From: Herbaspirillum sp. SJZ107
Lineage (GTDB): Bacteria; Pseudomonadota; Gammaproteobacteria; Burkholderiales; Burkholderiaceae_D
DNA length: 64,000 nucleotides
NCBI RefSeq assembly: GCF_006715485.1
Contig: NZ_VFNH01000002.1
Location: 1,612,001-1,676,000 of the forward strand
Direction: 5' to 3'
Part shown: positions 16,486-25,147 of the stretch, piece after piece
Numbering within the stretch: position 1 is the stretch's first letter
How the letters are laid out: each line of letters starts with the position of its first letter
The notes under the pieces: model-generated
The model's input: only the letters and a program-made list of their open reading frames with translations
Databases searched by the model: none
Told to the model about the DNA's origin: nothing
Made by a program: the position numbers and the translations under genes

Positions 16486-16579
16486 GGGCAGCGCAGGGGT
16501 GTTGCCCGTCTCTCTGTCTCCTCCAAGTGAAAACTTGGATTGTCCCGCCTGTCGCAGCAATGCGCAGGCGGTTTTTTTT
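16486..16579 (+). ncRNA. Candidate small RNA 2, sister of candidate 1
   Basis: The parts follow the order seen in candidate 1: a stem-loop GGGCA (16486) with TGCCC (16503), the identical motif CTCTGTCTCCTCC (16512-16524), a hairpin CCAAGT-GAAA-ACTTGG, and a terminator CCGCCTG/CAGGCGG with eight T. The stems differ in sequence while the structure and linker motif agree, which suggests a conserved RNA rather than a recent duplication. A promoter may lie at the end of the upstream cyclase gene (CTGACA, 17 bp, TAACCT). Confidence 0.6.
16545..16579 (+). terminator. Rho-independent terminator of candidate small RNA 2
   Basis: The stem CCGCCTG/CAGGCGG is extended inside by CGCA-GCAA-TGCG and followed by eight T residues. 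Confidence 0.88.
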
Positions 16580-16593
16580 CGTGGCGTGGAAAT

Positions 16594-16629
16594 GAAAAAC
16601 GCAGTCCGCCGGATTGACAGGACTGCGTT
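16594..16629 (-). terminator. Terminator of the YXWGXW gene
   Basis: A perfect 10-bp stem AACGCAGTCC/GGACTGCGTT is followed on the minus strand by a T-run (complement of GAAAAA at 16594-16599). It lies 41 bp after the stop of the minus-strand gene at 16670. Confidence 0.8.
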
Positions 16630-16669
16630 CGTGCATGTGGCCCGCGCAGGGCGCGCTCAGGACAAGGAA

Positions 16670-17041
16670 TCAGCTGCGGTTCGGATTGTTCGGCCGCGCA
16701 TCGTAGCGGTTCGGCACGCCGTCGCCGTCACGGTCGCGCCGGCCGCCGCGGTCCCAGCGGCCGCCTTCCATCACCCAGCGGCCGTCGCGCTGGACCCAGG
16801 CCGGGGCCTGGTAGACGTAACCCGGACGTTCGCGATACCACTGGCCGGGCATCCAGACATGGTGGCCGCGGCGCCATTCCCAGTGGCCGGGCGACCAGAC
16901 GTAGCCGTGGCGCGGCGCCGGCATGCGTTCGGCGCGTGGCGGCGGGGGCGGGGTGTCCACGTAGACGGCCTGGGCGCCGGCCGGCACGGTGATGCTGCCG
17001 AAGGCGCCGGCCACGAGGGCGGCAAGAAGCAGGTGTTTCAT
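16670..17041 (-). CDS. Exported YXWGXW-repeat protein
   Basis: A 123-residue secreted protein. The signal peptide (about 1-24) ends near AGAQA. The mature part has the repeats GYVWSPGHWEWRRGHHVWMPGQWYRERPGYVYQAPAWV, which match the W-x-P/x-G-x-W (YXWGXW, BcpO-like) repeat family. The tail is Arg/Asp-rich (DRDGDGVPNRYD), which resembles a calcium-type acidic loop. Function is unknown; relatives are envelope proteins. It is monocistronic with its own terminator. Confidence 0.85.
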   Translation of the reverse strand: MKHLLLAALVAGAFGSITVPAGAQAVYVDTPPPPPRAERMPAPRHGYVWSPGHWEWRRGHHVWMPGQWYRERPGYVYQAPAWVQRDGRWVMEGGRWDRGGRRDRDGDGVPNRYDARPNNPNRS

Positions 17042-17123
17042 GTTGGCCTCCTTGATCGATTATTGACGACAGGACCACTCTAGATCAAGGAGGCAGGCGC
17101 GACTGTGCGGCGCCTAACGCCGC

Positions 17124-18107
17124 TCAGGCGACCAGTTTGGCGAAGCGCGCCAGGTCGACGTTGCCGCCGCTGATCAGGATGCCGACTCTTTTGCCTGCTA
17201 CCGGATAGACACCCTGCAGCGCCGCCGCGGCGGCCAGGCAGCCGGTCGGCTCCACGACCATCTTCATGCGCTCGGCAAAGAATTTCATGGTCTCGACCAG
17301 CTGGTCATCGCTGACGGTGACGATATCGTCCACCAGGCGCCGGATCACGGCGAAGTTGTGCTGGCCCAGGTGGCTGGTCTGGGCGCCGTCGGCGATGGTC
17401 TGGGGCACGCCGATGTCGACGATCTGGCCGGTGCGCAGCGATTGCTGGCCGTCGTTGCCGGCCTCCGGCTCGACCCCGATCACTTTGCAGTTGGGCGACA
17501 GCGCGGATGCGGACAGTGCCGAGCCGGCCAGCAGGCCGCCGCCGCCGAGCGGTACCAGCAGCACGTCGAGTTCGCCGGCTTCCTCGAACAGTTCCTTCGC
17601 CGCCGTGCCCTGGCCGGCGATCACGTCCGGGTGGTCGTAGGGCGGGATCAGGGTCATGCCGCGTTCCTGGGCGAGGCGGCGGCCGATTTCTTCGCGGTTT
17701 TCGGTGTAGCGGTCGTAGAAGATCACTTCGCCGCCGTATTCCCTGGTCGCGGCCACTTTCAGTGCCGGTGCGTCGTTCGGCATGATGATGGCGGCGCGGA
17801 TGCCGGCCAGCCTGGCCGACAGCGCGATCGCCTGCGCGTGGTTGCCCGACGAGTAGGTCAGGACACCGGCGCGGCGCTGTTCCTCGGTGAATCTGGCGAT
17901 GGCGTTGTAGGCGCCGCGGAACTTGAAAGCCCCCATGCGCTGGAAGTTCTCGCATTTGAAGAACAGCGTGGCAGCGGCCTTGGCGTCGGCGGTGCGCGAA
18001 GTCAGGACCGGCGTGCGGTGGGCCGCGCCGTCGATGCGCGCGGCCGCCTGTTCGACGTCGCCGTACTGGAGTGGGGTTGCGTTTTCGAGCATGTCTGTCG
18101 CCTTCAT
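17124..18107 (-). CDS. Threo-3-hydroxyaspartate ammonia-lyase / serine-threonine dehydratase family
   Basis: A 327-residue PLP fold-type II enzyme. The PLP lysine is in MGAFKFRGAYNA (about Lys62), the substrate loop is SSGNHAQA, the phosphate-binding loop is GGGGLLAG and the C-terminal site is SGGNVD. The length and the FKCENFQRMGAFKFRG block fit threo-3-hydroxy-L-aspartate dehydratase and serine racemase relatives better than biosynthetic IlvA, which has an ACT domain. It eliminates water and ammonia from beta-hydroxy amino acids. It stands alone. Exact substrate is inferred. Confidence 0.82.
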   Translation of the reverse strand: MKATDMLENATPLQYGDVEQAAARIDGAAHRTPVLTSRTADAKAAATLFFKCENFQRMGAFKFRGAYNAIARFTEEQRRAGVLTYSSGNHAQAIALSARLAGIRAAIIMPNDAPALKVAATREYGGEVIFYDRYTENREEIGRRLAQERGMTLIPPYDHPDVIAGQGTAAKELFEEAGELDVLLVPLGGGGLLAGSALSASALSPNCKVIGVEPEAGNDGQQSLRTGQIVDIGVPQTIADGAQTSHLGQHNFAVIRRLVDDIVTVSDDQLVETMKFFAERMKMVVEPTGCLAAAAALQGVYPVAGKRVGILISGGNVDLARFAKLVA

Positions 18108-18147
18108 TTTGTAAAAACGAAAGGCGCCAGTATAGCGGGAGCTCCTC

Positions 18148-19533
18148 CTAGGCGGCCAGCGGCAATGAGAAGGCGATCACCAGCCCGCCGCCGTCGCGGT
18201 TGCGGACCGACAGCTCGGCATTGTGGCGCGTGACCACCCGCTCGACGATGGCCAGGCCCAGGCCGGCGCCGTTGGCCTGGCCGCGCGCGCTGTCCAGCCG
18301 CGTGAAGGGGCGCAACAGCAGCTGGATCTGGTCTTCCGGTACGCCCACGCCGTGGTCGTTGATCTCGACTACCGCGCGCCGGCCGTGGCCGCCGAGCTTG
18401 ACGTGGCAGGCGATATCGATCTCGGTGACATCCTGGCCCGGCGTCTTGCCGTAGCGGCGGGCGTTCTCGATGATGTTGTTGATCACGCGCCGCAGGTCGG
18501 TCGAGTTGGCCGGTACGTGGATGTCGCCGTCGATGTCGGCGCTGACGCGCACGTCCTGCAGGCGCGCCGCTTCGCGGGCGCAGTCCTCGAGCAGCTCGGA
18601 CAGGTTGATCGGCACGAAGGTCGCGGCTTCGGTCGGGCGCGCAAAGTCGAGGAACTGGCCGATGATGGCGTCCATCTGCGCGATGTCCGACTGCATGCCC
18701 TCGCGCGCCTCGGTCGACAGCTTGGCCATCTCGAGTTCGAGCTGCATGCGCGCCAGCGGCGTGCGCAGGTCGTGCGAGATGCCGGCCAGGATCACGGCGC
18801 GGTCCTTTTCCAGCTGCTGCAGGTCGTCGATCATCTGGTTGAAGCTGCGGTTGGCCTCGACGATCTCCTTCGACCCTTTTTCCGGCAGCGGGGCAGGGCG
18901 CTTGCCCTGGGCGATCGCGCGCGCGGCCGCTGTCAGGCGCGCCAGCGGCAGGTTGACCAGGCTCGAGATCAGCGCCGCGCCCACCAGCGACAGCACGCCG
19001 ACCAGGGTGGCCCAGCCGAGCCACTGGACGCCGGTCAGGCTGGCGATGCGCTCGCGTTCCAGCATCAGCCAGTACTTGTCGCCGTCGATGTCGAAGCTGA
19101 CCCAGAAGCCCGGCATGTCGTTCACGCGGCGCGAGAAGCGCGTGTCCTGGCCCAGCCGGTCACGCACCCTCGCCGCGATCTCGGGCAATAGCCAGGCCGG
19201 CGGCGGTTCCACGTGGTCGGTCGGTTCCAGGGTCAGCACGCGGATGCCTTCGTTCGACACCAGCTCCATCAGCAGTTCCAGCCGCAGGTCGGGCGCCGAG
19301 TGGGTCAGCGCCGCCTTGGTGATGGTGACCACGGACACCAGCAGCTCGGCGGTCTGCTCGGCCTGCGAGCCGCGCTGGAACACGCTGAGCATGCCGATCC
19401 AGGACGCCATCGACAGCGCGGTCAGCACGGACAGCAGGAAGAAGGTGCGCCAGAACAGCCCGCTGCGTATCCAGCCGAGGCGGCGCGGTGCGGCGCGCCG
19501 TTCGGGGCGCCCGTTGGCAAACGTCGTCGACAC
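18148..19533 (-). CDS. envZ: Sensor histidine kinase EnvZ
   Basis: A 461-residue inner-membrane kinase. It has membrane segments at about 25-52 and 170-195, a periplasmic domain between them, HAMP, the dimerisation box GISHDLRTPLARM with phospho-acceptor His254, and an ATPase domain with the N box NIIENARRYG and G boxes GVGVPEDQ and GLGLAIV. It starts with GTG whose G is shared with the TAG stop of ompR (one-base overlap), so the pair is translationally coupled. By family it senses envelope or osmotic conditions and phosphorylates OmpR. The periplasmic part differs from the enteric one, so the signal may too. Confidence 0.9.
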   Translation of the reverse strand: MSTTFANGRPERRAAPRRLGWIRSGLFWRTFFLLSVLTALSMASWIGMLSVFQRGSQAEQTAELLVSVVTITKAALTHSAPDLRLELLMELVSNEGIRVLTLEPTDHVEPPPAWLLPEIAARVRDRLGQDTRFSRRVNDMPGFWVSFDIDGDKYWLMLERERIASLTGVQWLGWATLVGVLSLVGAALISSLVNLPLARLTAAARAIAQGKRPAPLPEKGSKEIVEANRSFNQMIDDLQQLEKDRAVILAGISHDLRTPLARMQLELEMAKLSTEAREGMQSDIAQMDAIIGQFLDFARPTEAATFVPINLSELLEDCAREAARLQDVRVSADIDGDIHVPANSTDLRRVINNIIENARRYGKTPGQDVTEIDIACHVKLGGHGRRAVVEINDHGVGVPEDQIQLLLRPFTRLDSARGQANGAGLGLAIVERVVTRHNAELSVRNRDGGGLVIAFSLPLAA

Positions 19534-20294
19534 TAGCGCGGCTGGCCTTCAGGAATGAACACGTAGCCCAGGCCCCAGACGGTCTGGATGTACAGCGGGC
19601 TGGATGGATCAGGCTCGATCAGCTTGCGCAGGCGCGAGATCTGGACGTCGAGCGAACGGTCGAAGACTTCGTATTCGCGGCCGCGCGCCAGTTCCATCAG
19701 CTTTTCGCGCGACAGCGGCTGGCGCGCATGGCGCGCGAACACCTTCAGCACCGAGAATTCGCCGGTGGTCAGGGGCACGGTCTCGCCGTTCTTCTTGAGG
19801 GTGCGCGTGCCCAGGTCGAGCACGAAGTCGCCGAACTCGAAGGTCTGCGGCGTCTCGCTCGGCGCGCCCGGGATTTCGTCGGGACCCTTGCGGCGCAGGA
19901 CGGCGTTGATGCGTGCCACCAGTTCGCGCGGGTTGAAGGGCTTGGGCAGGTAATCGTCGGCGCCCATCTCGAGGCCGACGATGCGGTCGACGTCTTCGCC
20001 CTTGGCGGTCAGCATGATGATCGGGGTCTGGTCGCCGGCGCCGCGCAGGCGGCGGCAGATCGACAGGCCGTCTTCGCCGGGCAGCATCAGGTCGAGCACC
20101 AGCAGGTCGTAGCGCTCGCGCAGCCACAGCTTGTTCATGGCCGGGGCGCTTTCGGCGGTGACGACCTGGAAACCCTGTTCGGTCAGGTAGCGGCGCAGCA
20201 GGTCGCGCAGGCGGACGTCGTCGTCGACGACCATGATCTTGGAGGCGTGGCCGCCGTTGTTGGCGGTGCCGGGAGTCGGGCTTGTTGCATTCAT
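19533..20294 (-). CDS. ompR: Response regulator OmpR
   Basis: A 253-residue OmpR/PhoB-type regulator. The receiver domain has the acidic pair in VVDDDVR, phospho-acceptor Asp68 (LLVLDLMLPGEDG) and the Lys in PKPFNPREL. The winged-helix DNA-binding domain ends YIQTVWGLGYVFI. An extra polar N-terminal stretch (about 18 residues) precedes the receiver. It is the first gene of the ompR-envZ operon. The AT-rich region between 20295 and 20519 must hold its promoter and that of the divergent Q-rich gene. Confidence 0.93.
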   Translation of the reverse strand: MNATSPTPGTANNGGHASKIMVVDDDVRLRDLLRRYLTEQGFQVVTAESAPAMNKLWLRERYDLLVLDLMLPGEDGLSICRRLRGAGDQTPIIMLTAKGEDVDRIVGLEMGADDYLPKPFNPRELVARINAVLRRKGPDEIPGAPSETPQTFEFGDFVLDLGTRTLKKNGETVPLTTGEFSVLKVFARHARQPLSREKLMELARGREYEVFDRSLDVQISRLRKLIEPDPSSPLYIQTVWGLGYVFIPEGQPR

Positions 20295-20519
20295 GATTCT
20301 GTCAAGATTTGTCAGATTAATGTCGCTATGGTAACTTCATATGGCCAGCTGGACAGGGCTTACTGTTGAGGCATTACATTGTGTTACAAACTTTACCCAT
20401 TTGGGCTTATACCCACAGCGGAATACACATAAACTGACCTCATCGAATCACGACTTATCATCATCGTTTTACGCAGTACAGCTTAACTTTTAAATTGGCA
20501 TCGCGGAAGAGGAACACCA

Positions 20520-20936
20520 ATGAATAGCGCGTTCATCGACAACCAGGCAGCAACGAAGGCAGTGCGCATCGCGCGCGTCGCCCTTCGCGGTGCGCTGGCA
20601 TGCGCTCTGGTCCTCGGCGCCGGCACCGCGTTCGCACAGCAATATGGCGGCGACCGCCGCGACGACATGCAGCAGCAGCACCAGCCGGGCGGGCGCGAGC
20701 GCTTTTCGCTGCCGCCGCAAGACCGCGGCCAGCGTGACGCCGAGATGCGCGCCTACGAAGAGCAGCGCCGCGCCCAGCAGCAATATCAGCAACAGCAACA
20801 GCAGGCGCAGCAATACGGCCAGGGTCCGCGCGACGACGGCCGCCGTGGCAGCGGCCGCCTGACGCCGGACGAGCGGCGCGACCTGCGCCGCCAGATCAAC
20901 GAAGCCGGCATGGACCTGTACCAGCGCCGCCGCTGA
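20520..20936 (+). CDS. Exported Gln/Arg-rich hypothetical protein
   Basis: A 138-residue protein with a signal peptide (about residues 20-40, ending AGTAFAQ). The mature part is low complexity and rich in Gln and Arg, including Gln tracts near residues 87-100, and ends with LTPDERRDLRRQINEAGMDLYQ, the only ordered-looking segment. That tail resembles short motifs at the end of other small exported betaproteobacterial proteins of unknown function. It is divergent from ompR, so an envelope-stress link is possible but unproven. A terminator follows. Confidence 0.75.
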   Translation: MNSAFIDNQAATKAVRIARVALRGALACALVLGAGTAFAQQYGGDRRDDMQQQHQPGGRERFSLPPQDRGQRDAEMRAYEEQRRAQQQYQQQQQQAQQYGQGPRDDGRRGSGRLTPDERRDLRRQINEAGMDLYQRRR

Positions 20937-20948
20937 CACCCCCTCCAG

Positions 20949-20971
20949 ACGGCCTTTCAGGGCCGTTTTTT
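20949..20971 (+). terminator. Terminator after the Q-rich gene
   Basis: The stem ACGGCC/GGCCGT with a short loop is followed by a run of six T, 12 bp after the stop codon. Confidence 0.85.
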
Positions 20972-21100
20972 ACGGCTGCTTCAGCTCTACCGTTCCTTTA
21001 AAACAACGTTGTTGATCGATATTTATTTATCGTCAGCAACGTGATACGCTACCAAGCTTCTGTCCTGGCCCAAACCCTGCCTGCGTGACTGGAGCTTACC

Positions 21101-22942
21101 GTGTCCCCTGAACATTGCATCGTCAAGCGTGCCGATGGCGTGTATGCCGATCCCGCCGTGGCGGCCAGGTTGCTGGCCGACGCCGTCGACGGACTCTATC
21201 GCAGCGGCAGCCTGCTTGCCGGCCTCGATTACCCCGCCTTCCAGCGGGTCCTGTTCAGCGACGGCGTACCGGATGTCGGCGGCGCTGCCGCCATGGTCCG
21301 CATCGCCGCCGACATCCGGCCGTTCGCGCCGGCGCGCCGTGCGCTGTACCGCCCGCTCAAGCTCGGCGGCGGGCGCGCCGAATACTATGTCGAGCCGGTC
21401 TGGCTGCCCAATCCTGGCGACCCTGATGCGCCGGGCGAGCCGACCTGCCTCGACTTCGACGAATTCGTCGCCGACCTCTGGCTCAAGGGCGTCCGCTTCG
21501 GCATCGAGGCCGCCGCCGTGCGCGCCGCCATCGCTTCCCCGAAAGCCGAGCGCCTCGTCGCCGCGCAGCGGCGCGAGCCGGTGCCCGGCGTCGACGCCCG
21601 CATCGTCGAAGTCTCCGACGACATCCACCGCAGCAATGCGCCGCGCCAGCTGGCCAACGGCCGTCTCGACCTGAACAGCTTCCAGAACCGCTTCCCGCAG
21701 ATCCAGGCCGGCGTGCGCCTGCTGCAGAAGATCCCGGCCGGCGCCGGCACCGAGGGCATCGACCTGTCCGGCACCCGGCTGCCGGCCACGCCCGGCGCCG
21801 ATACCGACCTGGCTTCGTACGCCGGCGCCGGCACCAGGGTCGAACGTGTCCGCGACGGCGAATTCCTGGTGGCGCAGCGCGCCGGCTTCCTGTCGGTGGA
21901 CGCCAAGACCAGCCAGATGTCGATCGGCGACAAGATCGTCAGCCGCGACGGCGTCAGCGCCCGCACCACCGGCAACCTGCAGCTGACCGGCGACTACGAA
22001 GAATTCGGCGAGGTGCAGGAAAACCGCACGATCGAAGGCGAGGGCATCACCGTCCACGGCGACGTCTATGGCCGCCTGGCTTCGCGCGGCGGCCGCATCC
22101 TGCTGCGCGCCAACCTGGTCGGCGGCAGCGCCCACAGCAAGCGTGGCGACATCCGCGTGTGCGGCGTGGCCTCCGGCGCCGTGATCCAGGCGCTCGACGG
22201 CGTCGTGGTGCTGGAGCGCGCCGAGAACTGCATCGTAGCCGGCACCCGTGTCCGCATCGCACACGCGGTCAATTGCGAGATCATCGGCGACGAAGTCGCG
22301 GTCGGGCAGGCCGAGGGCAGCGCCATCGCCGGCCGCCGCGTGGCGGTGGACGGCGCCGCGCCGCGCAAGCAGGGCGAGATGCTGGTATGCGTGCTGCAGC
22401 CCGAAGGCCCGCCGGTGGCCGAGCTGATCGCGGCGGTGTCGCAGCGCATCGCCCAGTTCGGCGCACTGGCGGCGCGCCACAAGGAAGAGATGGCACGCCT
22501 GGCCGGGCGTCCCGACGTGCGCCGCTACCTGATGGTGGCGTCCAGGGTGCGCAAGAAGGAAATCACCCTGTCGTCCGAGCAGGCGCACCAGTTCCAGCGC
22601 ATGGCGCAGGAGGTGGCGCCGGCGCTGAAGGAAGTGGCCGATGCGTCCGCCAGGGTCAAGGCGGCCGAGGCCGAGCAGCAGAAGGGCGCGCAGATGCTGG
22701 CCGGCCTCGAGGCGCAGCGCCTGGATGCGGCCTGCGTGGCCCAGGTCGAGGTGAAGCACGTGCGGGGCGAGACCCAGGTGAGCGTGCTCGGCTTCAGCCC
22801 CACCGGCGGCAGCCCCTACCTGATGGCGCCGCGCGAGATCCGCGCGCGGCTGCGCGGGCCGCAGCGTGGTGCGCAGCTGTTTGCCGGACAGGCGGGCAGC
22901 TTTGCCTGGAACAGCGAATCGGCCGCCGCGGAAACCGTATAA
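21101..22942 (+). CDS. FapA family (DUF342) polymer-forming protein
   Basis: A 613-residue protein of the DUF342/FapA family. The N-terminal third is mixed alpha/beta. The middle (about residues 270-420) is a right-handed beta-helix with regular turns (GDKIVSRDGVSARTTGNLQLTGDYEEFGEV, then ITVHGDVYGRLASRGGRILL). The C-terminal part (about 430-550) is a coiled coil. FapA in Vibrio helps place the polar flagellum pole protein FlhF, and others are surface or regulatory. It is not near flagellar genes here. It starts with GTG at 21101 in the region after TGGAGCTTACC. Confidence 0.82.
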   Translation: MSPEHCIVKRADGVYADPAVAARLLADAVDGLYRSGSLLAGLDYPAFQRVLFSDGVPDVGGAAAMVRIAADIRPFAPARRALYRPLKLGGGRAEYYVEPVWLPNPGDPDAPGEPTCLDFDEFVADLWLKGVRFGIEAAAVRAAIASPKAERLVAAQRREPVPGVDARIVEVSDDIHRSNAPRQLANGRLDLNSFQNRFPQIQAGVRLLQKIPAGAGTEGIDLSGTRLPATPGADTDLASYAGAGTRVERVRDGEFLVAQRAGFLSVDAKTSQMSIGDKIVSRDGVSARTTGNLQLTGDYEEFGEVQENRTIEGEGITVHGDVYGRLASRGGRILLRANLVGGSAHSKRGDIRVCGVASGAVIQALDGVVVLERAENCIVAGTRVRIAHAVNCEIIGDEVAVGQAEGSAIAGRRVAVDGAAPRKQGEMLVCVLQPEGPPVAELIAAVSQRIAQFGALAARHKEEMARLAGRPDVRRYLMVASRVRKKEITLSSEQAHQFQRMAQEVAPALKEVADASARVKAAEAEQQKGAQMLAGLEAQRLDAACVAQVEVKHVRGETQVSVLGFSPTGGSPYLMAPREIRARLRGPQRGAQLFAGQAGSFAWNSESAAAETV

Positions 22943-22973
22943 ATCATTACTACAGAAGAGAGATGTGAGGACC

Positions 22974-24839
22974 ATGCTTCAGATTCGCCCCGGTGTTGCC
23001 CTGATTCCTGCCTTGATTGCCGGCCTGTTTGCCGGTGCTGCATTTGCCTTGCCGGCCGTTGCCGCCACCAGGGCCGCTGCAAAACCCACCGTTGCCGAGG
23101 CCGAGCGCTTCATCCTCGACGCCGAGCAGCGCCTGGAGCGTCTGGGCCTGGATGCCCAGCGCGCCGAATGGGTGGCCGAGAACTTCATCACGCTCGACAC
23201 CGAGACGATGACCGCCCAGTCCAACGAGCAGTTCCTGACCCTCAGCGGCGAAGTGGCGCTGCAGGCACGCCGCTTCAAGGACCTGAAGCTGCCGCAAGCC
23301 AGCGCGCGCAAGCTGCTGCTGATGCAGCGCACGCTGATGCTGCCGGAAGCCGCCGACCGGAGCAGCTACGCGCGGCTGGCGGCCGGCATGACCGGCGCCT
23401 ACGGCAAGGCCAAGTACTGTCCCCCGGCACCGGCGGCCGCCGGCGCCGCCAGGCCGGCATGCATGCCGCTCGGCGAACTGGAAAAAGTGCTGGCCACCAG
23501 CCGCGATCCGGCGCGCCTGAAGGAAGTCTGGCTCGGCTGGCATGCCCAGTCGCCTTCCTACAAGCAGGATTATGCGAAGTACGTCGCCGTGTCGAACAAG
23601 GGCGCCCGCGCAATGGGCGCGCTCGACACCGGCGCGCTGTGGCGTTCTTTCTACGACATGCCGCCGGAAGCCTTCTCCGCCGAGATGGAGCGCCTGTGGC
23701 AGCAGGTCAAGCCGCTGTACGATTCGCTGCACACCTACACCCGCTACAAGCTGCGCCAGGCCTACGGCGCCGCCGCGGTGCCGGCGGATGGTCCGATCCC
23801 GGCCCACCTGCTGGGCAATATGTGGGCGCAGAGCTGGGATAACCTGTATCCGCTGCTGAAACCCGCCGGCCTGGAAAAGAGCGAAGACCTGACCGCGCTC
23901 CTGGAAGAGCGCAAGACCAGCGCGGTCGACATGACGCGCTATGCCGAAGGTTTCTATACCTCGCTCGGCATGCGCGCACTGCCCGCCACCTTCTGGGAGC
24001 GTTCGCTGCTGACCAAGCCGCGCGACCGCGACGTCGTCTGCCACGCTTCGGCCTGGGACCTGGACGGCAAGGACGACGTGCGCGTCAAGATGTGCATCAC
24101 GCCGACCGCCGAGGACTTCCGCGTCATCCACCACGAGCTCGGCCACCTGTACTACGACCTCGCCTACAACGTGCAGCCGCCGCTGTTCAGGAACGGCGCC
24201 AACGATGGCTTCCACGAAGCGATCGGCGATACCGTCGCGCTCTCGATCACGCCGGCCTACCTGAAGCGCGTGGGCCTGATGAAGAACGAGCCGGATCCTT
24301 CGCAGGACATCGGTCCGCTGCTGTACACGGCGCTGCAGAAGGTTGCCTTCATGCCGTTTGCCTACAAGGTCGACAAATGGCGCTGGCAGGTCTACGGCGG
24401 CCAGGTCCAGCCGGCCGACTATGACAAGGCCTGGTGGGCGCTGACCGAGCAGTACCAGGGCGTGGCGCGTCCGGCGCCGATCGACGGCGAGCGCGGCTTC
24501 GACGCCGGCGCCAAGTTCCACGTCGCCAGCGACACGCCGTACGCGCGCTATTTCCTGGCCCACGTGCTGCAGTTCCAGTTCCATCGCGCGCTGTGCCGCG
24601 AAGCCGGCGACACCGGCCCGCTGTACCGCTGCTCGATCTACGGCAACAAGCAGGCCGGCGCCAGGTTCCAGCAGATGCTGGCAATGGGCACCAGCAAGCC
24701 GTGGCCGGAAGCCTTGAAGGCGGTGACCGGGGAAGAGCGCATGGATGCAACGGCGATGCTGGATTACTTTGCGCCGCTGAAGGCTTGGCTGGATGCGCAG
24801 AACCGGCAGTTGGCGGTGACGGACAGCGCCCTCAAATAA
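22974..24839 (+). CDS. M2 family peptidyl-dipeptidase (ACE-like zinc metallopeptidase)
   Basis: A 621-residue protein with a signal peptide (about 1-30, ending VAA). The zinc site is H387-E388-x-x-H391 in VIHHELGH, with the third ligand Glu415 in GFHEAIGD, the layout of angiotensin-converting enzyme-type peptidases. These remove dipeptides from C termini, presumably from peptides in the periplasm. The ATG at 22974 was chosen because the signal peptide starts there and GTGAGG precedes it; the longer frame runs back into the FapA gene. It lies 31 bp after the FapA gene and may be cotranscribed. Confidence 0.9.
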   Translation: MLQIRPGVALIPALIAGLFAGAAFALPAVAATRAAAKPTVAEAERFILDAEQRLERLGLDAQRAEWVAENFITLDTETMTAQSNEQFLTLSGEVALQARRFKDLKLPQASARKLLLMQRTLMLPEAADRSSYARLAAGMTGAYGKAKYCPPAPAAAGAARPACMPLGELEKVLATSRDPARLKEVWLGWHAQSPSYKQDYAKYVAVSNKGARAMGALDTGALWRSFYDMPPEAFSAEMERLWQQVKPLYDSLHTYTRYKLRQAYGAAAVPADGPIPAHLLGNMWAQSWDNLYPLLKPAGLEKSEDLTALLEERKTSAVDMTRYAEGFYTSLGMRALPATFWERSLLTKPRDRDVVCHASAWDLDGKDDVRVKMCITPTAEDFRVIHHELGHLYYDLAYNVQPPLFRNGANDGFHEAIGDTVALSITPAYLKRVGLMKNEPDPSQDIGPLLYTALQKVAFMPFAYKVDKWRWQVYGGQVQPADYDKAWWALTEQYQGVARPAPIDGERGFDAGAKFHVASDTPYARYFLAHVLQFQFHRALCREAGDTGPLYRCSIYGNKQAGARFQQMLAMGTSKPWPEALKAVTGEERMDATAMLDYFAPLKAWLDAQNRQLAVTDSALK

Positions 24840-24874
24840 AGAGGTTCGGTGCGCTCGCACCGTCCATCGAACGA

Positions 24875-24960
24875 CGTCGCCCCTGCGGAGGCAGGGCCCA
24901 AGTTTGCCGGCGCTAACGTTACGCGTACAACTTGGGCCCCTGCCTGCGCAGGGGCGACGG
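24875..24960. repeat. Two-armed REP-like palindromic element
   Basis: The left arm is CGTCGCCCCTGCGGAGGCAG then GGCCCAAGTT. The inverted right arm is AACTTGGGCCCCTGCCTGCG then CAGGGGCGACG. This is the same doublet as at 3055 and 37161. It lies between the 3' ends of the M2 peptidase and HDOD genes, which converge. Confidence 0.8.
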
Positions 24961-24991
24961 TCTTGAGGGTAACGCTGCAATTGCCGTGCTT

Positions 24992-25147
24992 GGCTCTCAG
25001 GCCGGTGCGGCCTGTTCGCGGCTCGCCACGAAAAGAGAATTGGCGGCGAGCGGCTCTCAGGCCGGGGCGGCCTGTTCGCGGCTCGCCACGAAAAGAGAAT
25101 TGGCGGCGAGCGGCTCTCAGGCCGGGGCGGCCTGTTCGTGGCTCGCC
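24992..25147. repeat. 60-bp tandem direct repeat (about 2.6 copies) running into the HDOD gene end
   Basis: Copies start at 24992, 25052 and 25112 with an exact 60-bp period; the first two differ by one base (GGTGCGG versus GGGGCGG). The third, partial copy contains the stop codon and last codons of the HDOD gene (about 25112-25147). The repeats therefore look like duplications of the gene's 3' end plus 25-30 bp of other sequence. The unit contains GGCTCTCAGGCCGG and AAAAGAGAATTGGCGGCGAG. Confidence 0.9.

Noticed and set aside
17124..18107. Biosynthetic threonine deaminase IlvA
   Set aside because: No C-terminal ACT regulatory domain; length and motifs fit the hydroxyaspartate/serine group.
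24992..25147. CRISPR array
   Set aside because: The 60-bp units abut with no variable spacers, number under three and include coding sequence of the HDOD gene.
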